DNA from: a virus | Reading direction: 5' to 3' (one strand) | Length of the DNA stretch: 63,750 nt | IMG/VR virus record: IMGVR_UViG_3300044630_001179 | Location: 1 to 63,750 of that record | Part shown: positions 1 to 6,490 of the stretch, piece after piece | Layout of the letters: every line of letters begins with the position of its first letter | How positions within the stretch are numbered: position 1 is the stretch's first letter | Program-made: the position numbers and the translations under genes | The notes under the pieces: generated by a model | The model's input: only the letters and a program-made list of their open reading frames with translations | Told to the model about the DNA's origin: nothing | Database searches by the model: none

Positions 1-127
1 TTTTGATAGACTCTAACTCGTCTGCCATAATATCAAGTCTGCTGTTATCTTGGTTACTCATCATTACAATTGAATTACCAAAGTGCGTTAATAAGAGTTG
101 CTGTTGTTGAAGTGCTTCTTAGTTTTA
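1..127. repeat. Terminal direct repeat, left copy (circular assembly overlap)
   Basis: Bases 1-127 are identical to bases 63624-63750. A 127-base overlap equals a common assembler k-mer length, so it most likely marks a circular contig, either a circularly permuted or a concatemeric genome, and not a biological terminal repeat. Removing one copy gives about 63,623 bp. Bases 1-64 are the 5' end, on the minus strand, of the coiled-coil gene that ends at 63394. Bases 75-127 are the 3' end of the virion-like gene that starts at 560. Confidence 0.9.
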
Positions 128-560
128 GCACTTGAATAGGAAGTGTTGTTCCTGCCGGTACACCATTAAATGTAATGATGTCACCACCAATTGTAACAAC
201 TGAAACGTTACCCGTTCCACCTACATATAAAAAGCAACCCGGATTACCCATACTTGTTTGAGGAGACATTGTATAAACTACATATGCCTGAGCAGTAGAA
301 GTAAAAATGTTTGCGTTCAAAGTAAGTTGAGTCTGACTATCTACAGATACTACAGTTGCTGCTGTACCGGCTGTGTCATTGTGAACTACATCTCCTGTCT
401 TTATATTTTGAGTAATAAACGTTGCAGCAGAGTCAATTAATTTTGACGCTGTTGCTGTAGTGTTTGTTCCTGATTCAGCTACGTTTGGATATGCAATATC
501 TGCATTATCTGAAGGATGTGCTCTTAGCGACCTTGTGAATGTTGTTTTAAAAACTGACAT
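75..560 (-). CDS. Putative virion protein with a repeated beta-type domain
   Basis: This is a 161-aa protein of unknown function. Residues about 30-97 form a pattern (GTNT, then a DSAATF segment, then GDVV, then a TVV.V.S.T run, then NIF and AY) that is strikingly similar to residues about 120-190 of the connector-like protein at 39791-40729. This suggests a small all-beta structural or decoration module used in more than one virion protein. The rest is rich in G, T and V, with no signal peptide or membrane segment. It is the last of the run of small minus-strand genes before the genome join. Its 3' end is repeated at 63698-63750. The role is inferred only. Confidence 0.7.
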   Translation of the reverse strand: MSVFKTTFTRSLRAHPSDNADIAYPNVAESGTNTTATASKLIDSAATFITQNIKTGDVVHNDTAGTAATVVSVDSQTQLTLNANIFTSTAQAYVVYTMSPQTSMGNPGCFLYVGGTGNVSVVTIGGDIITFNGVPAGTTLPIQVLKLRSTSTTATLINALW

Positions 561-565
561 ATTTT

Positions 566-739
566 TTATTTTTTATCTTGATAAGGAAATGCTCTATTAA
601 GTGCGTCTCTGCGTTCTTTACATCCACAATCTTTACCTGTTGCTTTAGCTACAGTTTCAACTACTTTTTTAATTCCGGTAGCATTTGTGATTTTTTCAAT
701 AGTGTCGCCAAGACCTTTACTTTTTTGTTGCTGTTGCAT
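566..739 (-). CDS. Small conserved-looking protein with C-terminal CGC motif
   Basis: This is a 57-aa reading frame, too short for a usual ORF cutoff. It starts MQQQQKSKGLGDTIEKITNA and ends with a KDCGCKERRDALNRAFPY-type tail. The two close cysteines next to a basic and aromatic tail resemble short proteins seen in many phages, but I do not know the function. It lies 5 bases from the following gene start at 560 and 11 bases after the gene ending at 751, within a tightly packed minus-strand string. That spacing and the codon-like composition support it being real. Confidence 0.6.
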   Translation of the reverse strand: MQQQQKSKGLGDTIEKITNATGIKKVVETVAKATGKDCGCKERRDALNRAFPYQDKK

Positions 740-750
740 TTGATTAGATT

Positions 751-1089
751 TTAAATATTTGAAACTCTTCTACCCATACCAACTCTTGACTTCTCAGCTT
801 TCTTAGCGGCAAGTTTAGAAGGACTTATTTCCGATTTTGTTTTTGGTGTCTTTGAAGACACTCGTGTTGTTGGTCTGCAATATTCATTGCTACCACCTGC
901 ACCACAGGCTTTACCACTTTTTGTATCCTGCCACTTTTCTTTCTCCCATCTTTTCAAACTACTACCTGCTTCAGTCTTTCTAACCACACCTGAACCCTTG
1001 CGACACTTAGCTATTGCTTGTGATGCACGAGCAGATGGGAACACATCATACGATGCTTTGACTTTTTTATAACAGGCATCCTTTGGCAT
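751..1089 (-). CDS. DUF5872-like small protein, Lys/Cys-rich
   Basis: This 112-aa basic protein begins MPKDACYKKVKASYDVFPSA and has a central LKRWEKEKWQDTKSGKACG segment followed by NEYCRPT. From memory these match a small domain (DUF5872-like) found in phages and large DNA viruses, with no established function. Four cysteines (residues 6, 29, 62 and 71 approximately) could bind metal or form disulfides. One copy of the genome-wide 16-bp palindrome (846-861) lies in the reading frame and encodes VSSKT. It is part of the small basic protein cluster at 0.5-2.1 kb. Confidence 0.7.
   Translation of the reverse strand: MPKDACYKKVKASYDVFPSARASQAIAKCRKGSGVVRKTEAGSSLKRWEKEKWQDTKSGKACGAGGSNEYCRPTTRVSSKTPKTKSEISPSKLAAKKAEKSRVGMGRRVSNI
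846..861 (-). repeat. 16-bp palindrome copy 1 (inside CDS)
   Basis: This is an exact copy of the dispersed palindrome, reading GTGTCTTCAAAGACAC on the coding (minus) strand. It is read in frame as VSSKT in the DUF5872-like protein. The seven-base arms are perfect inverted repeats around a CA/TG centre. Confidence 0.95.
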
Positions 1090-1090
1090 A

Positions 1091-1216
1091 TTACTTATTT
1101 TTCTTAGCGATAGTAGTCTTTGTAGTTTTAGCTACATTGCCTTTAAGAAATTTCATTGGTCCTTCCAATGACTTCTTTGATTCGTACTTTGCTGCTTTTT
1201 TAATTACTTGTTTCAT
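1091..1216 (-). CDS. Very small basic protein
   Basis: This is a 41-aa, lysine-rich reading frame (starts MKQVIKKAAKYESKKS). Its ATG overlaps the stop codon of the upstream gene (TAATG), and it ends 2 bases before the next start at 1089. This translational coupling supports it as a real gene. No motif is recognised. The high Lys content suggests nucleic-acid or surface binding, but this is a guess. Confidence 0.55.
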   Translation of the reverse strand: MKQVIKKAAKYESKKSLEGPMKFLKGNVAKTTKTTIAKKNK

Positions 1217-1506
1217 TAGTATTTCCCTCTTCTGTTTTTAGGACTGCTTTGTGTTGAACCACCTTTACCTGCCCATAAGTTTTTACAAGCCCAATATCTT
1301 GGAGTTAATTTATCGGTTGCGGTATCACAACTATGTCTCGCCTTGAAACTCTTACGAGCTGCATCGCTATAATTGTGTCCATAACCTTTTGCTCCGAAGT
1401 GAAGGAGCTTCTCCTCCCCTCCGGAACAGGCTTTAACCATTTTCTTCTTCCCCGGTCTATCCGAAGCAGTAGGACGGTTACATTGCATCTTTGACTTGTC
1501 TGCCAT
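1216..1506 (-). CDS. Conserved small phage protein, Cys/Lys-rich
   Basis: This 96-aa protein has a central KACSGGEEKLLHFGAKGYGH segment followed by a KSFKARHSC stretch and a C-terminal YWACKNLW motif. The spaced cysteines and the HFGAKGYGHNYS signature resemble small proteins I have seen repeatedly in phage genomes, but with no known function. It could be a small metal-binding or structural protein. Its stop overlaps the start of the following 41-aa gene. Confidence 0.7.
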   Translation of the reverse strand: MADKSKMQCNRPTASDRPGKKKMVKACSGGEEKLLHFGAKGYGHNYSDAARKSFKARHSCDTATDKLTPRYWACKNLWAGKGGSTQSSPKNRRGKY

Positions 1507-1511
1507 TGTAA

Positions 1512-1682
1512 TTAGTTTCTAAAATCACGTTTTGTGTGACCCGGATACTGAACTACTTCTTTTGGCTCAGGCATTGCGTATGCGTCTTTAGGAGCAACTG
1601 CTTTTTTTATTTCAGCTACTACTTCTTCAGATACCTGAACGTCTTCTTGGATAACTTCATCAATTAATTTTGACTTTGCCAT
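1512..1682 (-). CDS. Small acidic protein, unknown
   Basis: This is a 56-aa frame (starts MAKSKLIDEVIQEDVQVSEE). It has an acidic helical N-terminal half and a C-terminal EPKEVVQYPGHTKRDFRN tail. It fills the space between the genes at 1689-1874 and 1216-1506 with short spacers on both sides. The function is unknown. Confidence 0.5.
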   Translation of the reverse strand: MAKSKLIDEVIQEDVQVSEEVVAEIKKAVAPKDAYAMPEPKEVVQYPGHTKRDFRN

Positions 1683-1688
1683 AACGTT

Positions 1689-1874
1689 TTACTTTGCTTT
1701 TTTAACTAATTTTTTAGCTACACCTGCAGCTTTTACAGCAACCTTAGCTCCTTTAGAAGGAACACCATTTGCCATTGCTAATGCTTTACCTTTTAAAGCA
1801 TTCTTGATTGAAGGACCACCACCTGAAGGGTTTTTCATTCTTGATGATGCGGGTAAATTTGGAGTTGATTTCAT
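1689..1874 (-). CDS. Small basic Ala/Lys-rich protein
   Basis: This 61-aa protein starts MKSTPNLPASSRMKNPSGGG and ends in an alanine- and lysine-rich helix (AVKAAGVAKKLVKKAK). It resembles histone-tail-like or DNA-binding peptides by composition only. It lies in the small-protein string after the minus-strand promoter at 2158-2165. The function is unknown. Confidence 0.6.
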   Translation of the reverse strand: MKSTPNLPASSRMKNPSGGGPSIKNALKGKALAMANGVPSKGAKVAVKAAGVAKKLVKKAK

Positions 1875-1899
1875 CTTTTTGATTTTTAAATTTTGAATA

Positions 1900-2133
1900 T
1901 TATAATGTTTGTAATCCTTTTATTTTTCCGGCAGCACCGACACGTCTATACGCACTACCACTACCTTCGGTACTGCTAATGTATCTCTTTTTATTTCGAC
2001 CTAAATTATCTTTAAGTCTTTGCTTGCCTTCTTGCACTGCTTTTATTTTTTGTGCCTGAGCGTTTTTAAAAGTAATAGCGTCTAACTGCTGTTGTAGGCT
2101 TGGTTTATTATCTTCTTGTTTTGCTGTTGCCAT
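1900..2133 (-). CDS. Small basic coiled protein, first gene of a minus-strand operon
   Basis: This is a 77-aa protein. The N-terminal half is predicted helical (QQQLDAITFKNAQAQKIKAV) and the C-terminus is rich in R, K, G and Y. It is the first gene after the minus-strand promoter whose -7 box lies at 2158-2165, giving a leader of roughly 20 nt. It probably heads the transcript that runs through the small genes and the lysis cassette across the genome join. No family is recognised. Confidence 0.65.
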   Translation of the reverse strand: MATAKQEDNKPSLQQQLDAITFKNAQAQKIKAVQEGKQRLKDNLGRNKKRYISSTEGSGSAYRRVGAAGKIKGLQTL

Positions 2134-2165
2134 AATAAAAATATTAACTTTGCTCTACAAATGTA
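2120..2165. promoter_or_regulatory. Overlapping divergent Bacteroidota-type promoters
   Basis: On the plus strand TTTG at 2120-2123 is followed after 21 bases by TAACTTTG at 2145-2152, which matches the Bacteroidota TTTG/TAnnTTTG consensus and would drive the gene at 2181. On the minus strand TACATTTG (2165 to 2158) would drive the gene at 2133. The two -7 boxes are only 5 bases apart and face each other, so the two transcripts should compete or be controlled together. Confidence 0.6.
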
Positions 2166-2180
2166 ATAAAATTTAATTAA

Positions 2181-2642
2181 ATGAAAACAACACCAAATGA
2201 TTACCTAAAATTTTGGAGAGTCATCAGGTATTACTACAAGGCTAAGTTCCAATTAAGCCAAGCTGACCTCGACATAATCTTGTTTCTTTACTCGGAAGGG
2301 TACTTTGGGAAGGAGAAGTTTGACGAGTTTGCGGAACTCGTGAGTTGGGAAGTAAACAGGTTTAAAAGACTCCACAAAGATGGGTGGATTGAAACCTTCA
2401 GAAGACGTGGACCCAATGGCAGAGCACTTTACCAACTCAGCTACAAGGCAACTCGTCTTGTGCTTGACATTTACAGAAAATTAAGTGGGGAAGAAATCCC
2501 GACAAGTATCTCTGCAAACCCTATGTTCTTGAAGAATGTCTCCTACAACGATAAGGTTTACAGAAATATGATTATCGAGATGAATGCTTATCAAAAAGCC
2601 AATAAGTACAGGAAGCCTACAGCTGAAAAAGCTGAAGACTAA
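2181..2642 (+). CDS. Winged-helix (MarR-like) DNA-binding protein
   Basis: This 153-aa protein is probably a transcriptional regulator. Residues about 25-90 read as a winged helix-turn-helix: a QADLDIILFLYSEGYF helix, a second helix (EFAELVSWEVNRFKRLHKDG) and a beta wing (WIETFRRRGPNGRALYQLSY). The order matches MarR-type or phage wHTH proteins. It is the only plus-strand gene in this part of the genome, sits beside overlapping divergent promoters, and its 3' end overlaps the 3' end of groES by 4 bases. It may control the divergent small-protein/lysis operon or its own promoter. The regulatory target is inferred from position. Confidence 0.65.
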   Translation: MKTTPNDYLKFWRVIRYYYKAKFQLSQADLDIILFLYSEGYFGKEKFDEFAELVSWEVNRFKRLHKDGWIETFRRRGPNGRALYQLSYKATRLVLDIYRKLSGEEIPTSISANPMFLKNVSYNDKVYRNMIIEMNAYQKANKYRKPTAEKAED

Positions 2643-2896
2643 AGTACAACTACTACATCACGCTCGGATATTACAGTGTACTGCGTATCATCTATCAGCA
2701 TCGTGAAGCTATGAGCCTTGTCATAGTACAACTCATCGCTTTCGTCAATAACACTTACGTCAGTGCCGGGTGCTATCACCAATGCACGCTTATAGCGTAG
2801 CTGATTGGTATCCTCCCCTGACAATATCAGACCACTCTCTGTGGTTACTGTCTCTTGGATGTCTTTTACGATAATGTATTTGCCTATTGGTTTCAT
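2639..2896 (-). CDS. groES: GroES-like co-chaperonin
   Basis: This 85-aa protein is a short version of the 10-kDa co-chaperonin that caps the GroEL cage (bacterial GroES is about 95 aa). It shows the N-terminal strand (MKPIGKYIIVKD), a mobile-loop equivalent (TTESGLILSGED) that would contact GroEL, a GTDV turn and a C-terminal strand (ISERDVVVVL). The roof-loop region is short. It is located 4 bases downstream of the phage groEL, as in bacterial groESL but in reverse order. Phage co-chaperonins such as T4 gp31 are needed for capsid protein folding; the same role is likely here but not shown. Confidence 0.85.
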   Translation of the reverse strand: MKPIGKYIIVKDIQETVTTESGLILSGEDTNQLRYKRALVIAPGTDVSVIDESDELYYDKAHSFTMLIDDTQYTVISERDVVVVL

Positions 2897-2900
2897 TTTC

Positions 2901-4517
2901 TTATTGTTGTTGCTCGTATGTACGAGCCATTGTGATAATTGCGTTTGTACTTAGAATGGTTACAGCTACACTTACTGCGTTCTGCAAGGCTGACCTTGTA
3001 ACTTTCAATGGGTCAATAACACCCATCTCAATCAAGTCACCCATCTGACCGGTCTTAAGATTGTATCCGTGACCAACCGGAGTGCTATCCTTGTAGACAT
3101 CGCTTGGTTTAAGTCCTGCGTTAGCAAGTATCTGTTGGAATGGAGCCATAAGTGCGTTACGAACAATGCTTAATGCTGCGTCATACTCAGCACTATTACT
3201 TGGTTCACCCAACTCAGCACTCTCATCAAGTAACGCTTTGCCGGCACCCGGTAAAATTCCTTCCTCAAGTGCGGAACGTACTGCACAAACAGCGTCATCA
3301 ACCCTGTCGTACAACTCTTTTTGCTCCAAGTCAGTCTGACCACCTACAAATATTACACCAATGCCACCTGTAAGTGACGCTATTCTCTCTAATAAGAAGT
3401 CTTTGTCACCTTTCTTAGTCGCTTCTTTGTGTGACTCCCACAACTGCTTCACTCTTTCCTCAACCAAAGCCTCATCAGCCTTAGCTGTACTGCGAATAAT
3501 GACAGTTTTGTCCTTGCTCACAATAACTTTACCTGCGTGACCTAAGTCTCCGTAGTTGATATGGCTCAAATCATCACCTGTCTTCTCACTATAGTAGGTT
3601 GCTCCTACACTAATCGCAATATCTTGCATCAACTCGTGCTGCTTGTAGCCAAAGTTTGGTGGAGGCACTGCCACCACTTTCAAATTACCCTTAACTGAGT
3701 TCGCTGCAAGTGTGTTCACCACATTACTATTACACGGAGAGATGATAAGTAGCTTCTTGCCTTCACTAATGATTGGTTTCAACACATTCTCAATCTGAAG
3801 TATGTTCGCTATCTCCATATCACAAACCAACACCATCACGTCCTCAAACACGCACTCATCTTTTTTGGCATCATTGATAAACATCGGGCTCAAATACCCT
3901 CTGTCAAATTTCAAACCCTTAGTTGTCTCAGCATATGTGTCTGCCGTTTGGCTTCTCTCAACTGTTACAATACCCGTCTTACCAACGTCCTTATAAACTT
4001 CTGCAATAATGCGACCAATCTCTCTGTCGTTGTTGGCTGAGATAGCCGCCACGTCCAATAACATAGTTGAGCTGACCTTTTTCGCTTTACGTCTTAACTT
4101 GTCCACTACCTTACCCGTTATGTCCACCATATGTCTTAGCACCTCAGTCCTGTTCATATCATCTTTGATATGCTCAAGTCCTCCAAGTACCAATCCTTCT
4201 GTAAGAACAATAGCCGTGGTCGTACCATCACCTGCCGAAGTAGCTGTCTTGTCTGCTGCCTCCTTCATCATCTTAACCGCAAGGTTCTCGCTTGGGTCAA
4301 TTAGGTCAATTGACTTGGCAACTGTTACACCATCCTTAGTAACTGTGATGCCGTGTGTGTGATGCGGACTCTCAATGAGTACAGTGTTACCACTTGGTCC
4401 AAGAGTTGACTTAACAGCCTTAGACATCTTAACTACACCACTGATTAATTTCTTTCTGCCGTCCGAACCGAACTGCAAATCCTTGGGTGAGTACCCAATT
4501 CCTGACGTTTCTACCAT
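2901..4517 (-). CDS. groEL: GroEL-like chaperonin (60 kDa, phage-encoded)
   Basis: This is a 538-aa group I chaperonin, close to the usual 540-550 aa. Visible hallmarks are the nucleotide-binding TLGPSG and TKDGVTVAK segments, the ATPase GDGTTT motif near residue 90 with its catalytic Asp, and the C-terminal equatorial region with GAGKALLDE (GAGK replacing the usual GGG) and a late NAGL segment. The C-terminus ends in EQQQ and lacks the GGM tail of bacterial GroEL. I chose ATG at 4517: the longer TTG start at 4547 lies inside the -7 promoter box and cannot be transcribed from it. It pairs with the groES gene 4 bases downstream, and probably folds the large capsid or fibre proteins. Confidence 0.93.
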   Translation of the reverse strand: MVETSGIGYSPKDLQFGSDGRKKLISGVVKMSKAVKSTLGPSGNTVLIESPHHTHGITVTKDGVTVAKSIDLIDPSENLAVKMMKEAADKTATSAGDGTTTAIVLTEGLVLGGLEHIKDDMNRTEVLRHMVDITGKVVDKLRRKAKKVSSTMLLDVAAISANNDREIGRIIAEVYKDVGKTGIVTVERSQTADTYAETTKGLKFDRGYLSPMFINDAKKDECVFEDVMVLVCDMEIANILQIENVLKPIISEGKKLLIISPCNSNVVNTLAANSVKGNLKVVAVPPPNFGYKQHELMQDIAISVGATYYSEKTGDDLSHINYGDLGHAGKVIVSKDKTVIIRSTAKADEALVEERVKQLWESHKEATKKGDKDFLLERIASLTGGIGVIFVGGQTDLEQKELYDRVDDAVCAVRSALEEGILPGAGKALLDESAELGEPSNSAEYDAALSIVRNALMAPFQQILANAGLKPSDVYKDSTPVGHGYNLKTGQMGDLIEMGVIDPLKVTRSALQNAVSVAVTILSTNAIITMARTYEQQQ

Positions 4518-4544
4518 TTGATTATAATTTAATTTACTGTTGTA

Positions 4545-4552
4545 CAAATATA
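4545..4552 (-). promoter_or_regulatory. -7 promoter box for groEL-groES
   Basis: TATATTTG on the minus strand matches the Bacteroidota -7 consensus exactly, about 27 bases before the chosen groEL start. No clear TTTG element is seen at the expected -33 distance, so it may depend on an activator. Confidence 0.55.
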
Positions 4553-4633
4553 GTCAACCTGTGGTATATTAAGTGGTATTCTTGAAATATTTTTATTCCA
4601 TAAGATAGATTACACCCGTTAGGGTGAGGGGTT

Positions 4634-4953
4634 TATGTCAATTTTTGCCGGGCAAATGTCAATTTATGTCGGTTTTATTTTAATTTGTAAAAACTCGACA
4701 TTGGCTCAAACGTAATGCAGTAAAGCATTTAGATGGTTTAGTGACATATGAATGTCACAAATGCAGAAAAATTTCCCCTATTCTCTTATATATATTTCCC
4801 TCCTTTTATTATTTTTTTCCCATATTATTTTCTCTTAAAAATCGACATAATCGACATTAAAAGAATAAAGTATTAATTACTAATAAGTTACAAAAATAAA
4901 ATCGACATAAAAACGACATAAAATCAAGACAAAAATGTCAATATTGACATAAA
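4634..4953. repeat. Iteron-like array A (GACAT repeats), possible origin or operator
   Basis: This 490-bp gap between groEL and the gene at 5010 has no gene. It holds at least eleven copies of a GACAT/ATGTC core in both orientations: ATGTC at about 4635, 4656 and 4666, CGACATT at 4695, an 18-bp inverted repeat GTGACAT-ATGA-ATGTCAC at 4741-4758, pairs of CGACATA/T at 4843-4858 and 4903-4921, and a perfect 16-bp palindrome ATGTCAATATTGACAT at 4936-4951. Between them lies a very AT-rich stretch (4770-4840). The same motifs and AT-rich block recur at 14.2-14.4 kb. Confidence 0.6.
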
Positions 4954-5009
4954 GAAAGGGAGACCTAAGAATAAGCCCCCCTTTACTAAACCATAAACCT
5001 CAAAGTATT

Positions 5010-5267
5010 TTAGTCCATCTCAGGACCTTCCATCATTTCAGCTTTGATGTTACCCAAGAACACAGCCTCAGACATACGACTAATCTTCTCAGCGTTGTAC
5101 ATAGCCTTCTTAATCTGTGCAGCTTGTGCGATGCCGGTCTGACCATCAGGACGATTGTTGATTAACATACCATCACTAACATTCAAGCCAAAGCCCGCTC
5201 CCTTTTGCTGATAGATGCTGTTTTTCAAGTCTGCCTTGTAAACAGAATTTCCAAATTTTAGTTTCAT
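5010..5267 (-). CDS. Small protein of unknown function
   Basis: This 85-aa protein starts MKLKFGNSVYKADLKNSIYQ and ends in an acidic, Met-rich tail (EMMEGPEMD). It has no membrane segment or recognisable domain. It is isolated between the iteron-like array and the GC-richer region upstream, and is transcribed toward groEL. Good codon structure and an A-rich leader support it being real. It might be an origin- or operator-associated protein, but only its position suggests this. Confidence 0.6.
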   Translation of the reverse strand: MKLKFGNSVYKADLKNSIYQQKGAGFGLNVSDGMLINNRPDGQTGIAQAAQIKKAMYNAEKISRMSEAVFLGNIKAEMMEGPEMD

Positions 5268-5594
5268 AATAATTGTTTTAAAACGAATGCGAAATATTTC
5301 AGGGTAAAGATAATTAATTTTTAGATACTCGTAGTGTTGGGGCTATATAGCGGTTTGACGCTGACTGCCCCGGACCGGAAACGACTTTTTTTTTGAGGGG
5401 TGGGGGGTCAATTCGGCTCACGCCTCACAGACTTTTTAGCTTTTTGCCCTGCCTTTGTATGCAGTGGATGGGTCACAGGTAGCGTGACCCGTCCCCTGCC
5501 GGCTGTTGCGTGCCGGCTGTTGCCGTCCCTCCTTGCATTACCCATCCATTGCCCCTGCTTTGCTTTGCTGTATTGAATTGTCAAGCCCTTTGCA

Positions 5595-5610
5595 GTGTCT
5601 TCAAAGACAC
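5595..5610 (+). repeat. 16-bp palindrome copy 2 (intergenic)
   Basis: Exact GTGTCTTCAAAGACAC in the region upstream of the first early gene. No hammerhead core follows it. Confidence 0.95.
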
Positions 5611-5754
5611 AAAAAGAGAGAAAAGGCACAAAGAGAGATGCCTTAGCCCCTGCCTTGCCCTGTGTATGTCTAAACATTGTATGCCCTTTGTACATTACTA
5701 ACAGCCTGACAGCAAAGATTTTTAGCTTGAAATAAAAAAAAGATTGAAAATAAT

Positions 5755-5784
5755 TTTGCAGTATGAAGATTTATACTACATTTG
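5755..5784 (+). promoter_or_regulatory. Early promoter, Bacteroidota type
   Basis: TTTG at 5755-5758, an 18-base spacer, then TACATTTG at 5777-5784. This fits the TTTG/TAnnTTTG consensus with a slightly short spacer and lies about 31 bases upstream of the first gene of the plus-strand early region. Confidence 0.65.
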
Positions 5785-5814
5785 TGAAAGAATTAAACAA
5801 TTAATCAACTAAAA

Positions 5815-6465
5815 ATGTACAAAATGAACAATCTATTATCAATTGAAACAGCGTTTCTAAACCTGCCACAAGTGAAGCAGGCATTGAATTTAAGCGAAAT
5901 TCGAGCGGTTCAAAGAACCATCACAAACGCAAAGAAGAAAAAATTCGAGCAAACGCTCGCCCTGTCTAAGTTAGTGACACAGGCTGTTGCGTGGTTTCAG
6001 TCAGAGGATGGCAAACGTGCCTGCAATGATGAGGGCATCAGTTGGAGCAATGAGGAAATAGGCTTGAAGGTTTTCGGATGGCAAAAAAGTTTCTTCTACA
6101 AAGTAGTTAAGGCAGGCAAATTGGATGAGGCAATTGTTACCACGTTCAAAACAAAATGCGATGAGGCAGAAGCAAATGGGGACGAGCCCAACAGGTCATT
6201 GGAAGGCTTATTGAAATTCGCTAAGCAGGTGGAAACAGGAAACACAGGCGGTGGAAATGAGGAGCACGAAATGAGCGACCCTGAAACAACAGGTGAAGCA
6301 CAAATTGAAACAAGGGTTGAAACCATTTTAACGTTCACGTACAAAAATGAAGCAGGCAATGTTTCAGTGCGTATTGATGCAAATGGCGTGGTGAAGACTA
6401 CCAACACAGACGAGCAAATTCGTGAGGCTATTGCAGTATTAAATTTCAGTTTACAAAACAGATAA
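5815..6465 (+). CDS. First early-operon protein, unknown, possible DNA-binding
   Basis: This 216-aa protein is unrecognised. The first two thirds are helical and rich in K and E; a central segment (ISWSNEEIGLKVFGWQKSFFYKVVKAG) has the feel of a helix-turn-helix. The C-terminal part after a Gly/Glu/Thr-rich linker (about 140-165) is beta-like (TILTFTYKNEAGNVSVRID). The start may be ATG 5815 or ATG 5824, three codons apart. It is followed after 25 bases by the amidoligase gene and shares its promoter, so it may be a partner or an early regulator. Confidence 0.6.
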   Translation: MYKMNNLLSIETAFLNLPQVKQALNLSEIRAVQRTITNAKKKKFEQTLALSKLVTQAVAWFQSEDGKRACNDEGISWSNEEIGLKVFGWQKSFFYKVVKAGKLDEAIVTTFKTKCDEAEANGDEPNRSLEGLLKFAKQVETGNTGGGNEEHEMSDPETTGEAQIETRVETILTFTYKNEAGNVSVRIDANGVVKTTNTDEQIREAIAVLNFSLQNR

Positions 6466-6490
6466 TTATCAACCATAAAAATCTACTACA

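Larger units (their letters stand above)
5268..5814. other. GC-richer non-coding region at the start of the early operon
   Basis: This 547-bp stretch has no convincing gene and is visibly richer in G and C than its neighbours. It contains a CCGGACCGG palindrome near 5371-5379, a T9 tract at about 5386, a perfect 7-bp hairpin GGGTCAC...GTGACCC (5470-5490), a 14-bp tandem repeat TGCCGGCTGTTGC(G/C) at 5497-5524, a copy of the 16-bp palindrome (5595-5610), and the early promoter (5755-5784). A 95-codon minus-strand frame at 5408-5695 exists, but its composition is unlike its neighbours and I do not call it. The region may serve replication, packaging or control of early transcription. Confidence 0.5.

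Noticed and set aside
4518-4547. Longer groEL start using TTG at 4547
   Set aside because: The TTG is part of the TATATTTG promoter box, so RNA would start downstream of it; ATG 4517 fits GroEL length.
5340-5400. Possible fourth hammerhead (CTGACTG ... GGAAACGAC)
   Set aside because: The core lacks the required CTGAnGA and no paired stem I or stem III can be drawn.
5408-5695. A 95-codon minus-strand frame in the GC-rich region
   Set aside because: Its composition is unlike neighbouring genes, it runs through hairpins, a tandem repeat and the palindrome, and no leader or promoter is visible. It may simply be an open frame in GC-richer DNA.
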